Part shown: positions 36,385 through 50,400 of the stretch, one piece after another
Layout: each line of letters opens with the position of its first letter
Numbering within the stretch: position 1 is the stretch's first letter
Source of the DNA: Condylostoma magnum
Taxonomy: Eukaryota; Ciliophora; Heterotrichea; Heterotrichida; Condylostomatidae
Reading direction: 5' to 3'
Assembly (NCBI GenBank): GCA_920105805.1
Contig: CAKKTI010000004.1
Coordinates: 1 to 64,000, forward strand
DNA length: 64,000 nucleotides
Notes under the pieces: model-generated
Told to the model about the DNA's origin: nothing
The model's database searches: none
Seen by the model: the letters and a program-made list of their open reading frames with translations, nothing else
Program-made: the position numbers and the translations under genes

Positions 36385-37356
36385 ATGAGAGGTACTTCAG
36401 TTATAACTCATAAATAGGCAAATACTTAGTCTGATAGGAATATGCTAAGACAGCGTAGAGTTTAGCTTTCTACAATATTTAACGATTCTCAATCTCCGTA
36501 GAAAGAAACTCACTCAGCCTTTAAGGAAATTATGAGACTGAGGTAAGATAATGTAAAATTATAAGAATAAGTAGATAAGCTTACCCAGGAACTAATAGAG
36601 AAAGATGAGTTTACTTAGGTTTTGAATAATATAAATAACAGTAGATAAGATATAAGACGTCAAGGATTTATAAGAGCGAAAATGTTTAAATAGGAAAAGT
36701 TGATTTATTTACTAACAAATAGCCTTGAAAGTATGAAAAGTTTGCAATTAGACATGGACTAGTTTCTATAAGCCATCAATGAATCTGTAAGAAATCCTGA
36801 GGGATTAGAAGAGGTCGTGATTAGTATAAAAGGTTAAGTTAAAACAATTCGTAAGTAGTTGAAATAAAATCAGGAAAAGTAAAGGATTACATATGCAAAA
36901 CTTTTGAATAGAAATACTCCCTAGCATTTATTACCTAATATTGATACAATTGATGTACAAAATTCTCAAATTTCTATAAGTTTAGATGGCCAGAAATTAC
37001 TAGATGCGGAATAAGCAGTAGTTGACCTGCTATAAGACATTGAAGAAGGTGGAACTAACTTATTTCCTGAAAAAATTAGAATAACTGGTTAAAAGTTGCT
37101 TGAATTAGGAATTTAACTTCCTATAGGATCAATTGCTGAAAAAGAGTCTGTTATTTCAAAAGATGAGTACAAAGTGCTTATAGTTAATATTAACTAGGAT
37201 AATAAGGAACTACTAAAGGACGTTTTCAAGAGATTTCATTAAAAAATTAGAAGAGTTTTGTTAGAAAAGGACTTGATACTATAAGAGAATGCAGGACTGA
37301 AGGATACTATCATAAAGCTGCAGAAAAGAATTGATGATGAAAGTTTAAATAATTAG
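36385..37356 (+). CDS. Coiled-coil protein (323 aa)
   Basis: 323 aa, starting MRGTSVITHKQANTQS. The N-terminal 45 residues are basic and polar. The central region (45-170) is coiled coil, a Pro/Asp-containing middle follows (HLLPNIDTIDVQNSQ), and a second coil ends the chain. The stop is TAG 37354-37356, inside the 3' end of the opposing FYVE-like gene: the two coding regions overlap by 12 nt. Confidence 0.68.
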
Positions 37357-38433
37357 ACACATGCATTTATCCCTTGCAACTTCATCTGAGTCATTTTCCT
37401 CTACTTTGTTATTCTTGACCTATTGAAGTTGATATCTTAACTAAGAGATCTAACCGTCCTTTTTATTCTTAATATCTTCTAATTGCTCTAGCCTTGTAGT
37501 TAAAACAGGAACAGATTCACTTCTATCTCTTCTGTCGCGCATTTCTTAGTATGGATTAAGATCATTTGTAAAACTCATGTTTTGGTAGCTGAAGTGAGTT
37601 GACTGTCTAGATAAGCTTCTTATTCTGTGAGATTTGTTATCAATGTCTTTATTTATGTTCATGAGTTTTTGTTTTAATTCGTTACGTTTATTTAGCATGT
37701 ATTTATACTAAGCTTCAAACCTTTTGTAGTGATGTTTTAGATTAGATTGAGGTGTTTCATTTAATTCTTCCTTTATGCTTTATTTTAGATTAAGTTGCTC
37801 TTTCAGCTCTCAGTTTTATCTGTCTTACTCTTCAATATGAAACTGCAAGTTATGCTTATTGCTTATAAACTCAGCATAAGAAACTTTAGTAGTTTATAGT
37901 TAGTTTTCCAGAGATTATACTATATTAACTTTGCTTTCGAGCTCTTATGTAGATTATTAGTACTTTTATTATAATTTGTTAGTTTTTTAGCTGATTTCTT
38001 CCTTTTATCTTTAAATATCTGTTATTTATTACACAATTTCTCTTTATTGTTAATGCATTTTATGCTATTATTCGTTAATAAAGGATGTAAGTATTTTTAT
38101 CTATTCTACCTCTTCTCCTCTATCAGATTCTAAAATGCTTAATTCTCTTTTCAAATTAAATCTTTTCTCCTCCTTTTCTGAAATATCTTAAGTAAAGTTA
38201 ACGCTGACTCTATTCTTTATTTACATGTCAAAACATGATTTACAGCATTTTGTCTTATTTCCCTTTTAGTCTAAAGCAGTATGATTTAAGCATTTACTGC
38301 ATACTTTTTGTGTGCACAAAGAGCACATCTTTTTAAGTCTTTTAATTCCGAAGGATAATCCACATTCTGCACAATTTCTTTAGGATTGGGATGCTGAACC
38401 TATTGTTAGTAAAACACTTTATCTTGCATTCAT
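37345..38433 (-). CDS. FYVE-like zinc-finger and coiled-coil protein
   Basis: 362 aa. Residues 20-70 hold eight or more Cys in CxxC pairs (CAECG, CSLCTQKVCSKC, CCKSCF) in the FYVE/FYVE-related order, with a basic stretch (KRLKK) just before the second pair. The rest is coiled coil (80-210), then a basic Ser/Arg-rich part and a final short coil. Related FYVE-coiled-coil proteins bind phosphoinositide-rich endosomes, but the classic R(R/K)HHCR ligand is missing, so lipid binding is uncertain. Confidence 0.72.
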
Positions 38434-38560
38434 TTTTTCAACTATTTTTTAATAAATTTTAAAAGAACGGTTTTTATATAAATTAAAGTGGATATAGTTT
38501 GGTATTCTTATGTTTCTCTTGCTTTGGTATCCTAAAATGTTTAGTGATATTCACACTTAT

Positions 38561-38794
38561 ATGATAATGAAATTTACCATAGTTTTTATGTTGCTTTTAC
38601 TGTATATCTGTGGAACTAATATAAATGGGTTAAATGAATTATAATTATCGAGAAATATTTGGTAAGGAGGTAGATTTTGTAATATCATAATTAAGAAAGA
38701 AGGATTTTATATTGAATACACTCGTAGGAACTCAACATCAGATAAGTCTTTTTTAAAGATTATGTATATATTTAAAGAACTTAGTGTAAGATAG
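38561..38794 (+). CDS. Possible small secreted protein (77 aa)
   Basis: A frame beginning with a classic signal peptide (MIMKFTIVFMLLLLYICGT) and then about 55 polar residues. G-starting codons are common up to about 38790 and then vanish, so I place the end at TAG 38792-38794 with TGA two codons later. Divergent from the FYVE-like gene. Supported only by composition and tiling. Confidence 0.33.
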
Positions 38795-38874
38795 ATATGA
38801 TTCAAACTATTTCTTACTAAAATATTCTGAAAATAATGATTATACACAAATACTCTTACATAATTACTATCTAA

Positions 38875-39264
38875 ATGGGTAAATTCTTCGTAGTTACAAT
38901 TTATTTAGATAAAGTACATATAGAAGTTTATAACACATAAAAAGTAAAGATGGTACAAGTGTAATCAAGTAATTTACTAGTGAAAAAAGTAAGAAATAAT
39001 CCAAAAGTACGCTTAATTCATTAGTCGATAATGCTTTTATAATAATTACAAACGATTGAATCACTAAAATCATTCATCTTTTGTACTATGATTAATAACA
39101 AATTACATTAGTTTGAAATATCCAACTATATAAAATCTGCTATAAAGTTTAAATATGTTGGAATAATAAGCAAAAGTTAATATAAAATGTAAAATAAAGC
39201 TACTTATCTTACCAAATAATCAAAAATACAAAAACAAGAATCTTGCATAAACCAAAGTAATTAA
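38875..39264 (+). CDS. Uncharacterised small protein (129 aa)
   Basis: 129 aa, starting MGKFFVVTIYLDKVHIE. The first 80 residues look folded, with alternating hydrophobic positions and a hydrophobic SFIFCTMI stretch. The C-terminal 40 are basic and Gln-rich. The end is TAA 39262-39264, 20 nt before the next ATG. No family recognised, but its composition is much more protein-like than the other frames. Confidence 0.45.
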
Positions 39265-39284
39265 AATGTATATAAATAAATTCT

Positions 39285-39569
39285 ATGTTATCCTGCTGCT
39301 GTTTCGGGAAGAAGAAAAAACGCGGTCCAGTGCAAATAATATCTTAAGAAGACGATGATAACCTCCAACTAAAACTACTTTAAGTTCGTAAAATCAGTCG
39401 TGAGATTGCCCTTAAGAACCATTAAAAAGCTCCTCTCTCCTTAAAATACAACGAAGTAGTGACAGGAGAGGATTAAATTCCAATATACACTACATCAAAT
39501 GGCTAACTAGTCTCAACCGGTGAATTTCACACAATGATTTTTACCAGCTTAGTACCCGATAATTCTTAA
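39285..39569 (+). CDS. Small protein with possible lipid-anchored Cys cluster (94 aa)
   Basis: 94 aa, starting MLSCCCFGKKKKRG. A triple Cys followed by a Lys/Arg run is a typical palmitoylation and membrane-surface motif. The rest is mixed and acidic to neutral (NEVVTGEDQIPIYTT). The TAA at 39567-39569 leaves 10 nt before the stop of the opposing 2064-aa gene. A later TGA is possible but would overlap that gene. Confidence 0.5.
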
Positions 39570-39579
39570 GATGTAATTA

Positions 39580-42500
39580 CTAAATTAAAACTAAAATTAA
39601 AAGCGCTGTGAATTTCAGCCATTTCCCAGAATCTAAGTTCAGATCTTGTGGTTGAGGTCTAATTCCAGTTACCCAATTAGCCGTGACTACTCCATCATCG
39701 TTCTTTAGCACAGGCTGTCCAGGATAATTGTTACCACAAGTTATGTAAACATTGTAATCTGTCTCTTCATCTAGACCAGTAAAAGCAATGGTAGTAGTTT
39801 GCTTACTAGGTGAAAAGATAGAGCCATTTAATTACGGTTCATTGTATCCATTTAGCCCGTGGTAGACTTAGTAAGAGCTAGTGTTACGAGGATCATCAGC
39901 AGTTTTTGTCAAAACTGCATATACGTAACCGTCTTCTACTAGTGAGCTAGTAATTTTGATTTCATTGTAAGCTGAATCTACACTTATGGAGGGATTTCTA
40001 CTAAAGGCACAATCTGCTAAATATTCTGAATTTATAACGATTTGTTAGTTAGAGTCCCACTTAGGAAGCATTCCAGCCAGTATCTCACGCTTTTTAACTA
40101 TCTAATTCAACACGAACTGAGGTTCAGGATAATTATCAGTATCGGGGTCATCTACAACATAATAGCTTAATTATGAGTCTGATCCTGTACTTTAAAGAAG
40201 TCGACTAGCGCCAGCAGTAGTTGCAACGGTTCTTTATATAAGCCTGTCTTCAGGTAAACTTAAAATTGTTTATAGAGAGCTTCTAACTTTCTCTGAGTCA
40301 TCTCCATTAATAAAGCTTTGTTAGAAGTTGAGAACAGTAAAAGCTGCTGGTTGCGTAGAAATCGTGGAGAGTCTAAAAATAAAGGGAGAAGATTAAGCAC
40401 TTCCAGTCATGTTTTCTCCCCAGAAGTAATAAGTGTACTTAGTACCAGCAGTGAGGCCAGTTACTTATATAGTTGTGCTAGTGCTGTATGCATAGCTAGT
40501 GAAATATACAGTCTGAGTAGTAGTAAATTATGGTGCTTTTCTAGTTTTAACATCTTCAAACTCCAATGCCTTTGACCCTCTCAAAACTCTTCCATAATAC
40601 AAAGTTAGAGGAGTTGTTGTAGTAACTACTAAAGTAGCAGTGGTTTTAGTTACATTTGAGGCAACAACATTCGTTACTTCTGGAGAGATGTCCTATGATT
40701 CAATCAGTTAGAAGGGAACCAGATTATTAGGAACAATGTATGAGTATTTATTAGCCCCAGATAACTCAACTTACACTTTAGGCTGATCATTGCTTATTAT
40801 ATCAGCATCACTGTCTACACTAAGCACAAAGCTTTTCTGGGTCTATCCCTTATCGAACACAACTGAACTGGGATAAGGTGTTATTCCTAGTCCATCGTAC
40901 TGGATAGAAATATTTACCTCAAGTCTTACATTAGGTCCTGAACTGAGATTCACAAGCACTGGAAGAGAAGTACCGCCTAGAGGTACAGAGGGAATATTGC
41001 CTAAAGACACAGATTCATCGAGTTAGTTGTAAACGATTATTTTTGTAGTGCTAATCGGTGTGTAGTAAGGGGTATCAAGATCGTTGTAAGTAGTCCAGTT
41101 TATATAGTAGTCCTCAGCTGCTATGTTAGAAGCCGCGGATATATACAGATTGAACAAAACATCACCTACAAACAAGTCAATCGTATAGGGAATTAGCTCA
41201 ATTCCGGATTCTATGGAAGGAACTAGGGTGATATTAAGCCCGCATGGGTAGTCAAGGCTAATAGGCACTGGCTTAGACATTGTACCAGCCACTAACTCCA
41301 CATCACTGTCCCTGTTAACTCGAATTAGAGGTCCTGGGTACTTAAACGTATGTCTGAACACTCCAAGATTAGGGTAACTTCTGTCAATAATACGCTTGTT
41401 GATTCCACTGTATGTTTTTACTATCAACGTATCAGTTTATACCTCATCCTTCGGATTCGGTATGTAGTCCATGTTTATGTTAAGCTCACCAGTATAGGAT
41501 TAGGTCTAACCGTCTATCACAACTGTGTTTACATCGATACTGCAGTTGGGTACACCTCCAGCCCAGGAAAAGTCACTAAGACAGTATGGGGATACTCCAA
41601 ATAGATTGAATTGGGAAGGATAACTAATCCAAACTGCACCTTAGTATACTGTCTCAGGAATTGATGAGGAAGTTGTAAAATTAATTTAATATAAGTTCTC
41701 TTTGCGTGAGTATAGATTAGAAGTTGTCACTGAGTTGATAAATGCTAGGGTAGGGGCTTTAAGGAAGGAAACTTGTCCTACACTTTCATTATATTAGCTG
41801 AAATGGGAGCCAGTTCTAAAACCTATTCTGAAAAATCCTGTCTTGTTGCCCTCATTGTAGTTAGGATTAATGATACCGCTGATTTTCACAGTAATACTAC
41901 AGCTTCCGCATGCACTGAAATCGTGGAAATCTTTTATATCGATTATTCTAGCCTTGGTTAAAGAGCAGTAGGCCTGTCCTTATAGTCCTTCCACAGAGCA
42001 ACTTATATTGAGGCCTAATTCTAGTCCGAATTCCTCAGGGAAAATAACGCTTAAAGTTTCAGTTGAGGAAATGTCAAAACTTGGATTGATTACAAATATA
42101 TAGGTGGCGAGCTCTCCTTCATTTTAGGGGTAGAAATCGTATGAAGTAACTACTAAAGGCTCTGGGTCATTTGTTACTATGAATAAACCATCTTCCTGGC
42201 CTGTTATCGAATCGGTTGAGTCTATAAGCACATTATCGTAATAAGTGGCAACATATATAGGGTTAGTTGAGCCTATATCAGGGTTTAGTACATTGCTTAG
42301 ATGCAGATGCATTATTCTGGTATGTTGTAAGCCTTCGTCTAGAGTAATTATTATACTTCTGCCTGTAATTTCACATGATTGGTAAACATCAATAGCTCCG
42401 GAAACACGACATTATACAGTATCCGTGTTAAGTGAACCGAAATTCATAACTGGAAGCTGTACCTAAATCAGCCCCCCTGAGCTTAAAGAACGAGTTACTT

Positions 42501-45500
42501 AGAAGGAAATGTCTAAATCACTGTACACCTTAGCATTTGACGGGAAAAGACTAGTATAGAAAATAATAACTGAACCTTGTTAATGATTGTCTTAGAACTC
42601 AACTCCAGGTATATCTATAACTCTATCAATAAGTCTGTTTTATAGATCATAAGTGTAAATCTTAAATTCTTGTAGCTTTACTATTGGATTCTTGACACCA
42701 TTGACAGTTACTACTATTAGTTAATCTGATACATGATTTTTGAAATTAGAGACTCTGACCCAGTTTCCAGTAACAGTACACATTACCCCGTTTGAGTCAT
42801 AGGGTTCTAATTAAGAAGCCTCACATTCAGCCTCAGGTTCCGCATATAGTATCTAAAATTAATTAGGAAACGCTACGTATATAAGTCCTTGATCTGGTAT
42901 AGGATTAGAGGCTTAAAAGGAGAAAACATAAGTAACATCAGGTGACCCCTTTTAGTAAACATCAAACTCAGGTGTAGAACTTATAATAGCACCTGGAGTG
43001 ATTGAAAAGCCATTCGAAACTAATCTTTAATCCTCAACTTCTTAATTATCAATCAGTATAAACATTATAGTATCAGTTATAATAGGTACTGAAGATGGGA
43101 TTTGTAAATCTACAAATTTATAAGTAACATCTTATCCGGCGGGTATATCAAAGATTCCATTATCATCAAGTAACATTCAAAGTATCTTAGCCTTATTATC
43201 ACATTTACAGGATACTGAGTACTCTATTGCTATAGTAACAGTGCAAGTTCTAGAGGTATTATTGTCGTAAGCAGGACCACAATATCCATCTTCATGAGGA
43301 TTTCCTGAGTCAATGCTTCTAAAGTAGATTAAAACATTATTGTTACCGCCAGAAGTTTAATTAGCACCTGTGGCTGAATTAAAAACAAGACTAAGCTCAG
43401 AACTATCGTTTACAGTTGTTCTTATTAGCGACATTGTTTCAGTACCTGTTGTTCTAGCGCCTCCTTGTGCTATAAAGGTAAATTAAACATCTGGCCGATA
43501 ATTAATAGTTTTAACAATTCTATTGGATTTCTCAAATATCTTGACTGGGATATCAATGGCGGTTGCTGCTTCTTTAGGTGAAAAGATTCCTCTAAGTTCG
43601 AACTTTATAGTTACGGGATTTGTTGTGGAAGCTGTTATAGAAGCATAATTAGTCACTCTTACAATTATTGGAGAAGCTAACGCAGCTACAGTAGGTTTGG
43701 TAATTATTTAACATTTTAATTCAGACTCCCCAGATGCAATTGTAAAATCAGAAACCGGAGCACAGGATATAAAATCATTTTAATTAGCTTCAATTCCAAA
43801 GCCAATATCATAGAAATCATTGGTACCATCACTTGTAGGAAATTCTAACTCAATATAAGAATGAGTGTCTGTAGTAGTTGAGGGCACCTTACCTGATGGT
43901 ACATTAATCTAAAGTGGTAATTAAAATTCTAAAATGTTTATGGTATCTACATCTTTTATATAAGGAGTCATAGTTCATGTTGTTACCTTATTAGGGCTAT
44001 ATGATACTGAAAATGTGCATGATTCTAGTACTTAATTTTAGTCATTGTAAGTAGTTAAATCAAAGATAAAATAGCCTTCTTTCTCAGGAGCTTTAACTCC
44101 ACTTTTTATAGTTAGTTTAGAATCAAGGAGGGGGTAGAAATTATTATTAGCACTTCCATTAAGCTAAAATTTGATAGTTTAGTCACCGTCTGTGTCAGTA
44201 TAATCAATTGATTCTGTAGGACTTGTTATAGTTAAATCAGCCTTAGGTGTATAGCTATATGTAATTGTAGGGCCAACAACTAATTCACTGGGAAATTTAA
44301 CTAATATATATCCCTCCTTAGGTACTTCAACATAAGGCCATAATGTAATTTCAATATTATTAGCAATTAACGCTCCATCTGCTATATTATCTACGTTTCC
44401 AGTATCAAAATCTACAAATGTCTCAGGACCAGACAAATCTAAAATAGTAGTGACAGCACTCGTGGTATTTTCATCAATTACTGTAATCCCATCTGTCCAA
44501 TAGCTTCTAACAACAATAGCCATAGTACTTCCTACTTCATCTGGATTAGATAGCTCTAGCCTCATAATCACTACACTTCCAGCACTCAGAGTCTGAAATT
44601 GAGTTATAGTAAAAATCCTCGTAACAGCATTATACGCAATCTAAACCTCCTCCTCATAAGAAACATCAGTAAGTCCACTGACAATGTAATTACTAAACTT
44701 ATTAATCTATCCACTAATCAAAGCTTCATCTACATTAAAGTTATTATTCAACACAATCTATATAGACCCTCCTTACGGTATAGCATTAAATGTGGTAAAG
44801 CTTAAATCATATAACATCATTTTCTTCTTAGCTTGCAGCTGTGTATTATCACTAGGAGACACTGTTGCACTTGGCATGATCCCAGGCTGTATAGTAATCC
44901 CAGGAATTCCCGTCTGCATCTCACGCAATGTATTAGTATCCTTTATACCAGTTTCAATAGTAAAGCTGCCAGTTAGTCCTGACTTGGGAGGGTTTATTAC
45001 TTATAGCCGTATAGTGACTAAAGTATCAGCAGGCACTATCTAAGAAAATCCAGTAACATCTAACACCTAGTTTTCATAAGTACACAATAGAGTCCCACTT
45101 ATCTATACCCTTTTTGTTTCCTAAGAGCTGCAACTTGGGTACTACGCTATAGTAAAATCATCACCTGGCATATGAATCCTTATCCAATCGCCTAGGTTCA
45201 GTTCTACTCCGACCCTAAAGGAAAAGTCGTAGTATGTAGACTACCCGGCTCTGTAGCTCTAACCAATAGCAACGTCCACCTCAGTAGACGATAAGCTAGA
45301 AACTGCTGGAGCTATACCCAAAGTACCGAAAACTTAGTTCTAGTCTCGTATATATCCGGACTGCAGGGTAAAGATTTAGAAATTGCCAGTGCCCCCTGTA
45401 ATCGAAGGGTTCTGTACCTTTTTGAGAGTTATCTAGTTGATATCTCCGTCAAAGATTTTAGTGGAAAGGGTAAATGTCACAGTGCGTAAGGATATACTGC

Positions 45501-45774
45501 ATGTATGCGGAGAACAGTCTGGAGTTCCTGAAATCCCAAGGCCTAATTGATACTGGTCTGGGAACACTATACGCACTTAGCCATTGCTGAGGATACGAGT
45601 CTCTGGGATGAATTTGAAAGTATAGTCAGCAATTTAGTTGATATTGTTGTAAGAAGCCACAACGGGCTACTCGTCGGCTGGAAGTATGAATTTGTATGAG
45701 TCTCCTAAAACCTTTACACCGTTAGCTGATGTAAGAAGGAGTAGTGAAACTGTCAGAGTACAGAGATTAACCAT
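39580..45774 (-). CDS. Giant secreted/surface beta-rich repeat protein (2064 aa)
   Basis: 2064 aa in one frame, the largest complete gene here. A signal peptide (VNLCTLTVSLLLLTSANG) is followed by a long run of beta-sandwich-like units rich in T, S, V, I, P and G, separated by Cys-containing strands (GTPDCSPHTCSISL; YPSCSSQE). Repeated phrases of the type PxGxIxIxxP recur (IPQGGSIQIVL, VPKEGYILVKFP, APEKEGYFIFDL). The C-terminus ends in a short hydrophobic run (FTALLILVLI) directly before TAG TAA, as in GPI-anchored proteins. It probably belongs to the cell coat or acts in adhesion or mating; that is inference. GC is higher than in flanking genes. Confidence 0.78.
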
Positions 45775-45898
45775 TTATTTATAGCTATGCAGCAGGGTAA
45801 AATTAACATAAACAGTACTATTTATAAACACTCAATACCAACTCTAATATCTCCCTACTACCTTTATATGAAATCCTCCAAACTTTAAATATTATAAG

Positions 45899-47302
45899 AT
45901 GGAAAAAAAACAAAACAAGGAGTCTGAGTACCTAAGAATACCAGACTCAGCTATAGAAACTTTTGATATTTAGCACCCAAGACCATATAGCTCTCTCCAT
46001 CAAAGTCGCTAGACCAGTATATTAGGCCAACCAATAGAACCAGTTAATCGTAAATTGTTCGCCCCAGGCTCTATACTAGGATCAGCTTTTACAATTTTAG
46101 CAGTGGCTGTAGGAGCAGGTATACTAACACTACCTTATGCTATGAATCTAGGAGGAATGACAGTGGTTCTAATCATCACAGTTTGCTGTGCTTTCCTATC
46201 GATATATACTTGCTGACTATTGATGCTGGTGGCAGAAGAACTTTAATTATTCACATTCGAAGGCTTAGGAGTTGAACTGTATGGATAAAAAATGGGGAAA
46301 TTTACTGATTTTAGTCTAATGCTGAATAATTATGGTCTAAGTTTAGCTTATACAACTCTGCTAAAATCAATTATTCCTCATGCATTGAAACTTTCAGGGG
46401 TTGATGATCCTATTGCTACTAATGAAATTCTATGAGGGTTTTTGGTGACTGTTTTTGCTATATATCCTCTAGCGTTCTTTTAGTAGATATCAGCCTTACG
46501 GTATGCCTCGTTTTTGAGTTTTTGTACTTGCTCGTATCTCTCAATAGCTGTAACTTAATAATTCTTTGAGATGAGATCCGGAGAAATTGCTGAAAGATTT
46601 CAAGATGCTCCTTAGTCTAGATCCTCAGCTTATGGAAATTTAGAGATTTATCCTATACTGATATTCTCGTTCGTATGTCAAGCTAATGTTATACCTGTGT
46701 ACAAAGAACTGAACAATAGATCGGTTAAAAGAGGGACAATTGCTATTAGTATTGCTTTGATACTTACATTGATCTTATATCTACTGGCTAGTATGTTTGG
46801 GTTTTTAACCTTTTATAAGGAGTATGAAGGGTCGTTGACTGATTTTCCTGATGAGATTTTAAATGGTAAGTATGAAGATGGAAACACTGTAATAACTGTT
46901 GCCACTTTTGCTGTATGTGGAACATTGCTTTTTAGTGCACCTTTGAATATCTTTCCCTGTAGAAACTCATTTTATACGTTCTTTTGGCCTGGATAGGATA
47001 TTTCACGTACTAAACACTTTTTGTCTGTTACTGGAATTGTTTATTCCATATTAGCAATTGCTTTGGTTGTGCCCAATATTAGTGTTGTTATCACATTTTT
47101 TGGATCAATTTTCAATCCTACTGTAAATTTTAAGCAGATAATGTTCTTTCTACCCATCTTGTTCTATGTTAAAGCATTTCCTGGAAATTATAAAAGACCT
47201 GATCTGCTTTTTGCTATAATTGTTTTTATTATGATGTTCTTTATATCCGTAATTGCTTTTGTCCTGTTTATAATGGGACTAGCCGGATATACACTTAATT
47301 AG
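45899..47302 (+). CDS. Amino acid/auxin permease family transporter (SLC38/AVT-like)
   Basis: 467 aa. After a polar N-terminus of about 50 residues, the first helix begins with the family signature GSAFTILAVAVGAGILTLPYA, followed by about ten more helices. The conserved PLNIFPCR block lies near residue 355. It is likely a proton- or sodium-coupled amino-acid transporter of the plasma or vacuolar membrane. Two Trp are TGA (near residues 105 and 180). The end is TAG TAA at 47300-47305. Confidence 0.88.
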
Positions 47303-47460
47303 TAAAGAATTATTAAAGAATTTGTTTTATTGTTATTATATAGAGGAGTAATGTCGTATTATTTAGTAAAGAATAAGTATCGAGTTTTGATATATATTTG
47401 TATAGGAGAGTATGTAATATTATTAAGGGACAAATCAAAATTAACTCAAAATCTAACTAA

Positions 47461-50400
47461 CTAATCTAGTTTTCTAATAATCTTTTTTAACTTCTTTTTC
47501 TCACTTTGACCAGTTGCATTTACCAATCTTAAGAACTCCGAATCCTTATTTTTAATTAAATTCTAAGGGGTATCAAACTCTGCCACCTTTCCCATTTCCA
47601 TTACACATATATACTTTGAGTTAATTATAGTTTTGAGTCTGTGAGCAATCGTTATAACAGTACACCTTTTATAGTTCTGCTTTATCTGAACTTGAATAAG
47701 CTTATCAGTATCTGGATCAACACTTGCAGTTGCTTCATCTAACAATAAAATCTTAGTTTGTTTAATAATAGCTCTTCCAAGGCATAGAAGTTATTTTTGC
47801 CCAGTAGAAAGTTCAGGCATATCATCAAGGGATAAATGATCTAACTTGATTTGCTACATAATCCCTTATAAGTCCTCATCTGAGTACACATGTAGTGGAT
47901 CAAGATTGTTTCTTAGATTAACTTTGAATATAGTTGGAGATTGTGGAATAATTGATACATTTTGCCTTAAACTTTGAATAGTGATTTGTGATATATCAGT
48001 TCCATCAATAAGTATCTTTCCTTCTGATAAGGGATACATTCTCATTAATGAAAGCATTATAGACGATTTTCCAGCTCCAGTTCTTCCAATAATAGCTATT
48101 CTTTTACCTCCAGGGCAAGTAAAACTAAGATTATTAAGTACATGATTGTATTTTTTCCTATATCTCATAGAAACATTCTGAAATTCTATTTATCCTTTTG
48201 TTACAACTAATTCACTTAGGTTTTTAGCATCGTCCTCTTTAGGAAGGTCAATATAAGATAGCAATCGGGGAACACTTGTCATCAGTACACCAGATTAGGC
48301 AAATAAGAAACCTGTAAATGTAACATTAACAATTATTCCTAAGGACAGTACCAATATTAGTCCTAAATTCGGATCATCAATTTCATCTTTTATTGAAACA
48401 AGAATGAAGGTAATTGCAACTACCAGTAAACTGCTACCTATGAATAAAGAAAACTGAAAATTAGACATGATTGCACTATAATGAACTGATACCTTTACAC
48501 TTAAACTGGCAGAATTACTCATTTCTTATTGCATATGTTTTTGCATTTCTAATGAACGCACAGAAACTAGGCCACCAATTGCATCATTTAAGTGAGCTAT
48601 AATTTGTCCTCGTGTATCTAAATCTAAATGCCATAGTTAACGCATCATATTAATTGTAAAGCTTATGAGAAAGTATACTAATAAAAACTCAATAAGAACC
48701 ACAAAAATAGAGTAATAATTTAATATAGAAATGACCACTAGACTTCCTAATATTTAGCCAAAATTATTCATAAATTCAGTAAACATTAAAGTCATTACAT
48801 CATCTAAAAGAAGTATATCTCTAGTAAATTTAACTAAAATCATCCCAATTGGATTTTTATCAAAGAATTTTACAGATGTATTTATCAATCCATAAAGAGC
48901 ATAATTGTGCATTCTTTTTGAGGCATTAATCATAGCACCAACTAACCATGAGCTTCTTAAGTACCCGAAGATTATAGCTAGTCCGATTATTATCAAGAAA
49001 ACATTTATATAGTAGTCTTCTTATTACTCCTCGGATGATTAATCCGACCAGTATCCAATCCAAATTAAAACTCCAAAATATAGAGCTTATCCTATTACAA
49101 ATACAACAATTCATAACAAAATGACTATAAAAGAGTAGCAGCCGTAAGTAAAATACTTTCAGTATATACTAAATGGGATTTTCTTCCACTCTTACATTTC
49201 TTACTAAGCATTAATTTTTTCGATTTACTTGTTTTACTCACCATTTTAACCCTCTTTCTCATCATAATTAATTTAGTGTACATAATCAGCATTGAACTCC
49301 ATATATTAGTCATATCCCCCAAAAAACGCTACTTTTCCATCTTCCATGGCGATTATTCTATCCGCATATTACAGATACTAAATATGATGAGTAACTAATA
49401 CTCTAGTAGTGTTGTTCAAGTAGCTGTTAATACATTCAAAAAACAACCTTGATCCTACATCACTATCAACTGCACTTAAGGGATCATCCATCAAAACAGT
49501 CTCAAATTGTCTATATATTGCTCTTGCTAAAGATATCCTGGCCTTTTATCCCCCACTCAAGGTTATTCCTTTATCTCCTACCAAAGTCAAGTCTTAATCT
49601 TCGAGTTTATTAAAATCATAAGCTAATTGGCATACTTGTATAATAGTATCATACTTTTCTTGTATATATTATTCTCCCATTAAAATATTTTCCCTTATAT
49701 TTCCCTGAATTATCCATGGTTCTTAAGTAGCAAAACTTATTTAACTGGATATGCCAACTTCTCCCTTGATTATTTTTAGCTCGCCTAGAATTGACAATAG
49801 AAGAGAAGTTTTCCCAGATCCAACTTCTCCAACTACCATTATAAGTTCAGAGGGCCTAAATCTTATATTGATTTTAGACAGTTTAAATTTCTTGCTTTCT
49901 AATCGTTTTTCAGCTTCCTCAGTTTGCTTAGTTTCGCCATTTTCCTGCTGTTACTCTCATGTGAATGAGCCGTCGCATATTCTTACAGCGTATTTTGATT
50001 ATTAGTAGGTTCTATAGTCTTTTCTTTCAGATAGCAGTAGAACCTTAGCGATTCTATTAGTAGATGACTTAATTAAAGTAAAGAAGTGAAAAACTACTGC
50101 AAACAGTCTGGTTCCTAAATCATGTGCAGTTAGAAGAATAGAAATAGCCCCAAATAATCTAGCAGTGTCTAGATCTTCATCAGAAAGCCTATAAAAGCCT
50201 ATTATTATCAGCAAGGAGATCCCTAAACCAGACAGATTTAGAGATTTAGCAATAGAATCATAAGCCCCTCGTATTAAATTCTTCTTAGACTCTTAAGCCC
50301 TTATATCGATTAACTGGTTATAATAGAAATCTTCCCAGTAGTAAAGCTTAATAATTCTAACTCCTTCAATGATGTTATTAATAAGTGAAAGTCTTTAATT

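Noticed and set aside
40318-41961. Several plus-strand frames inside the 2064-aa gene
   Set aside because: Antisense shadows; the minus strand holds one unbroken frame with signal peptide and repeats.
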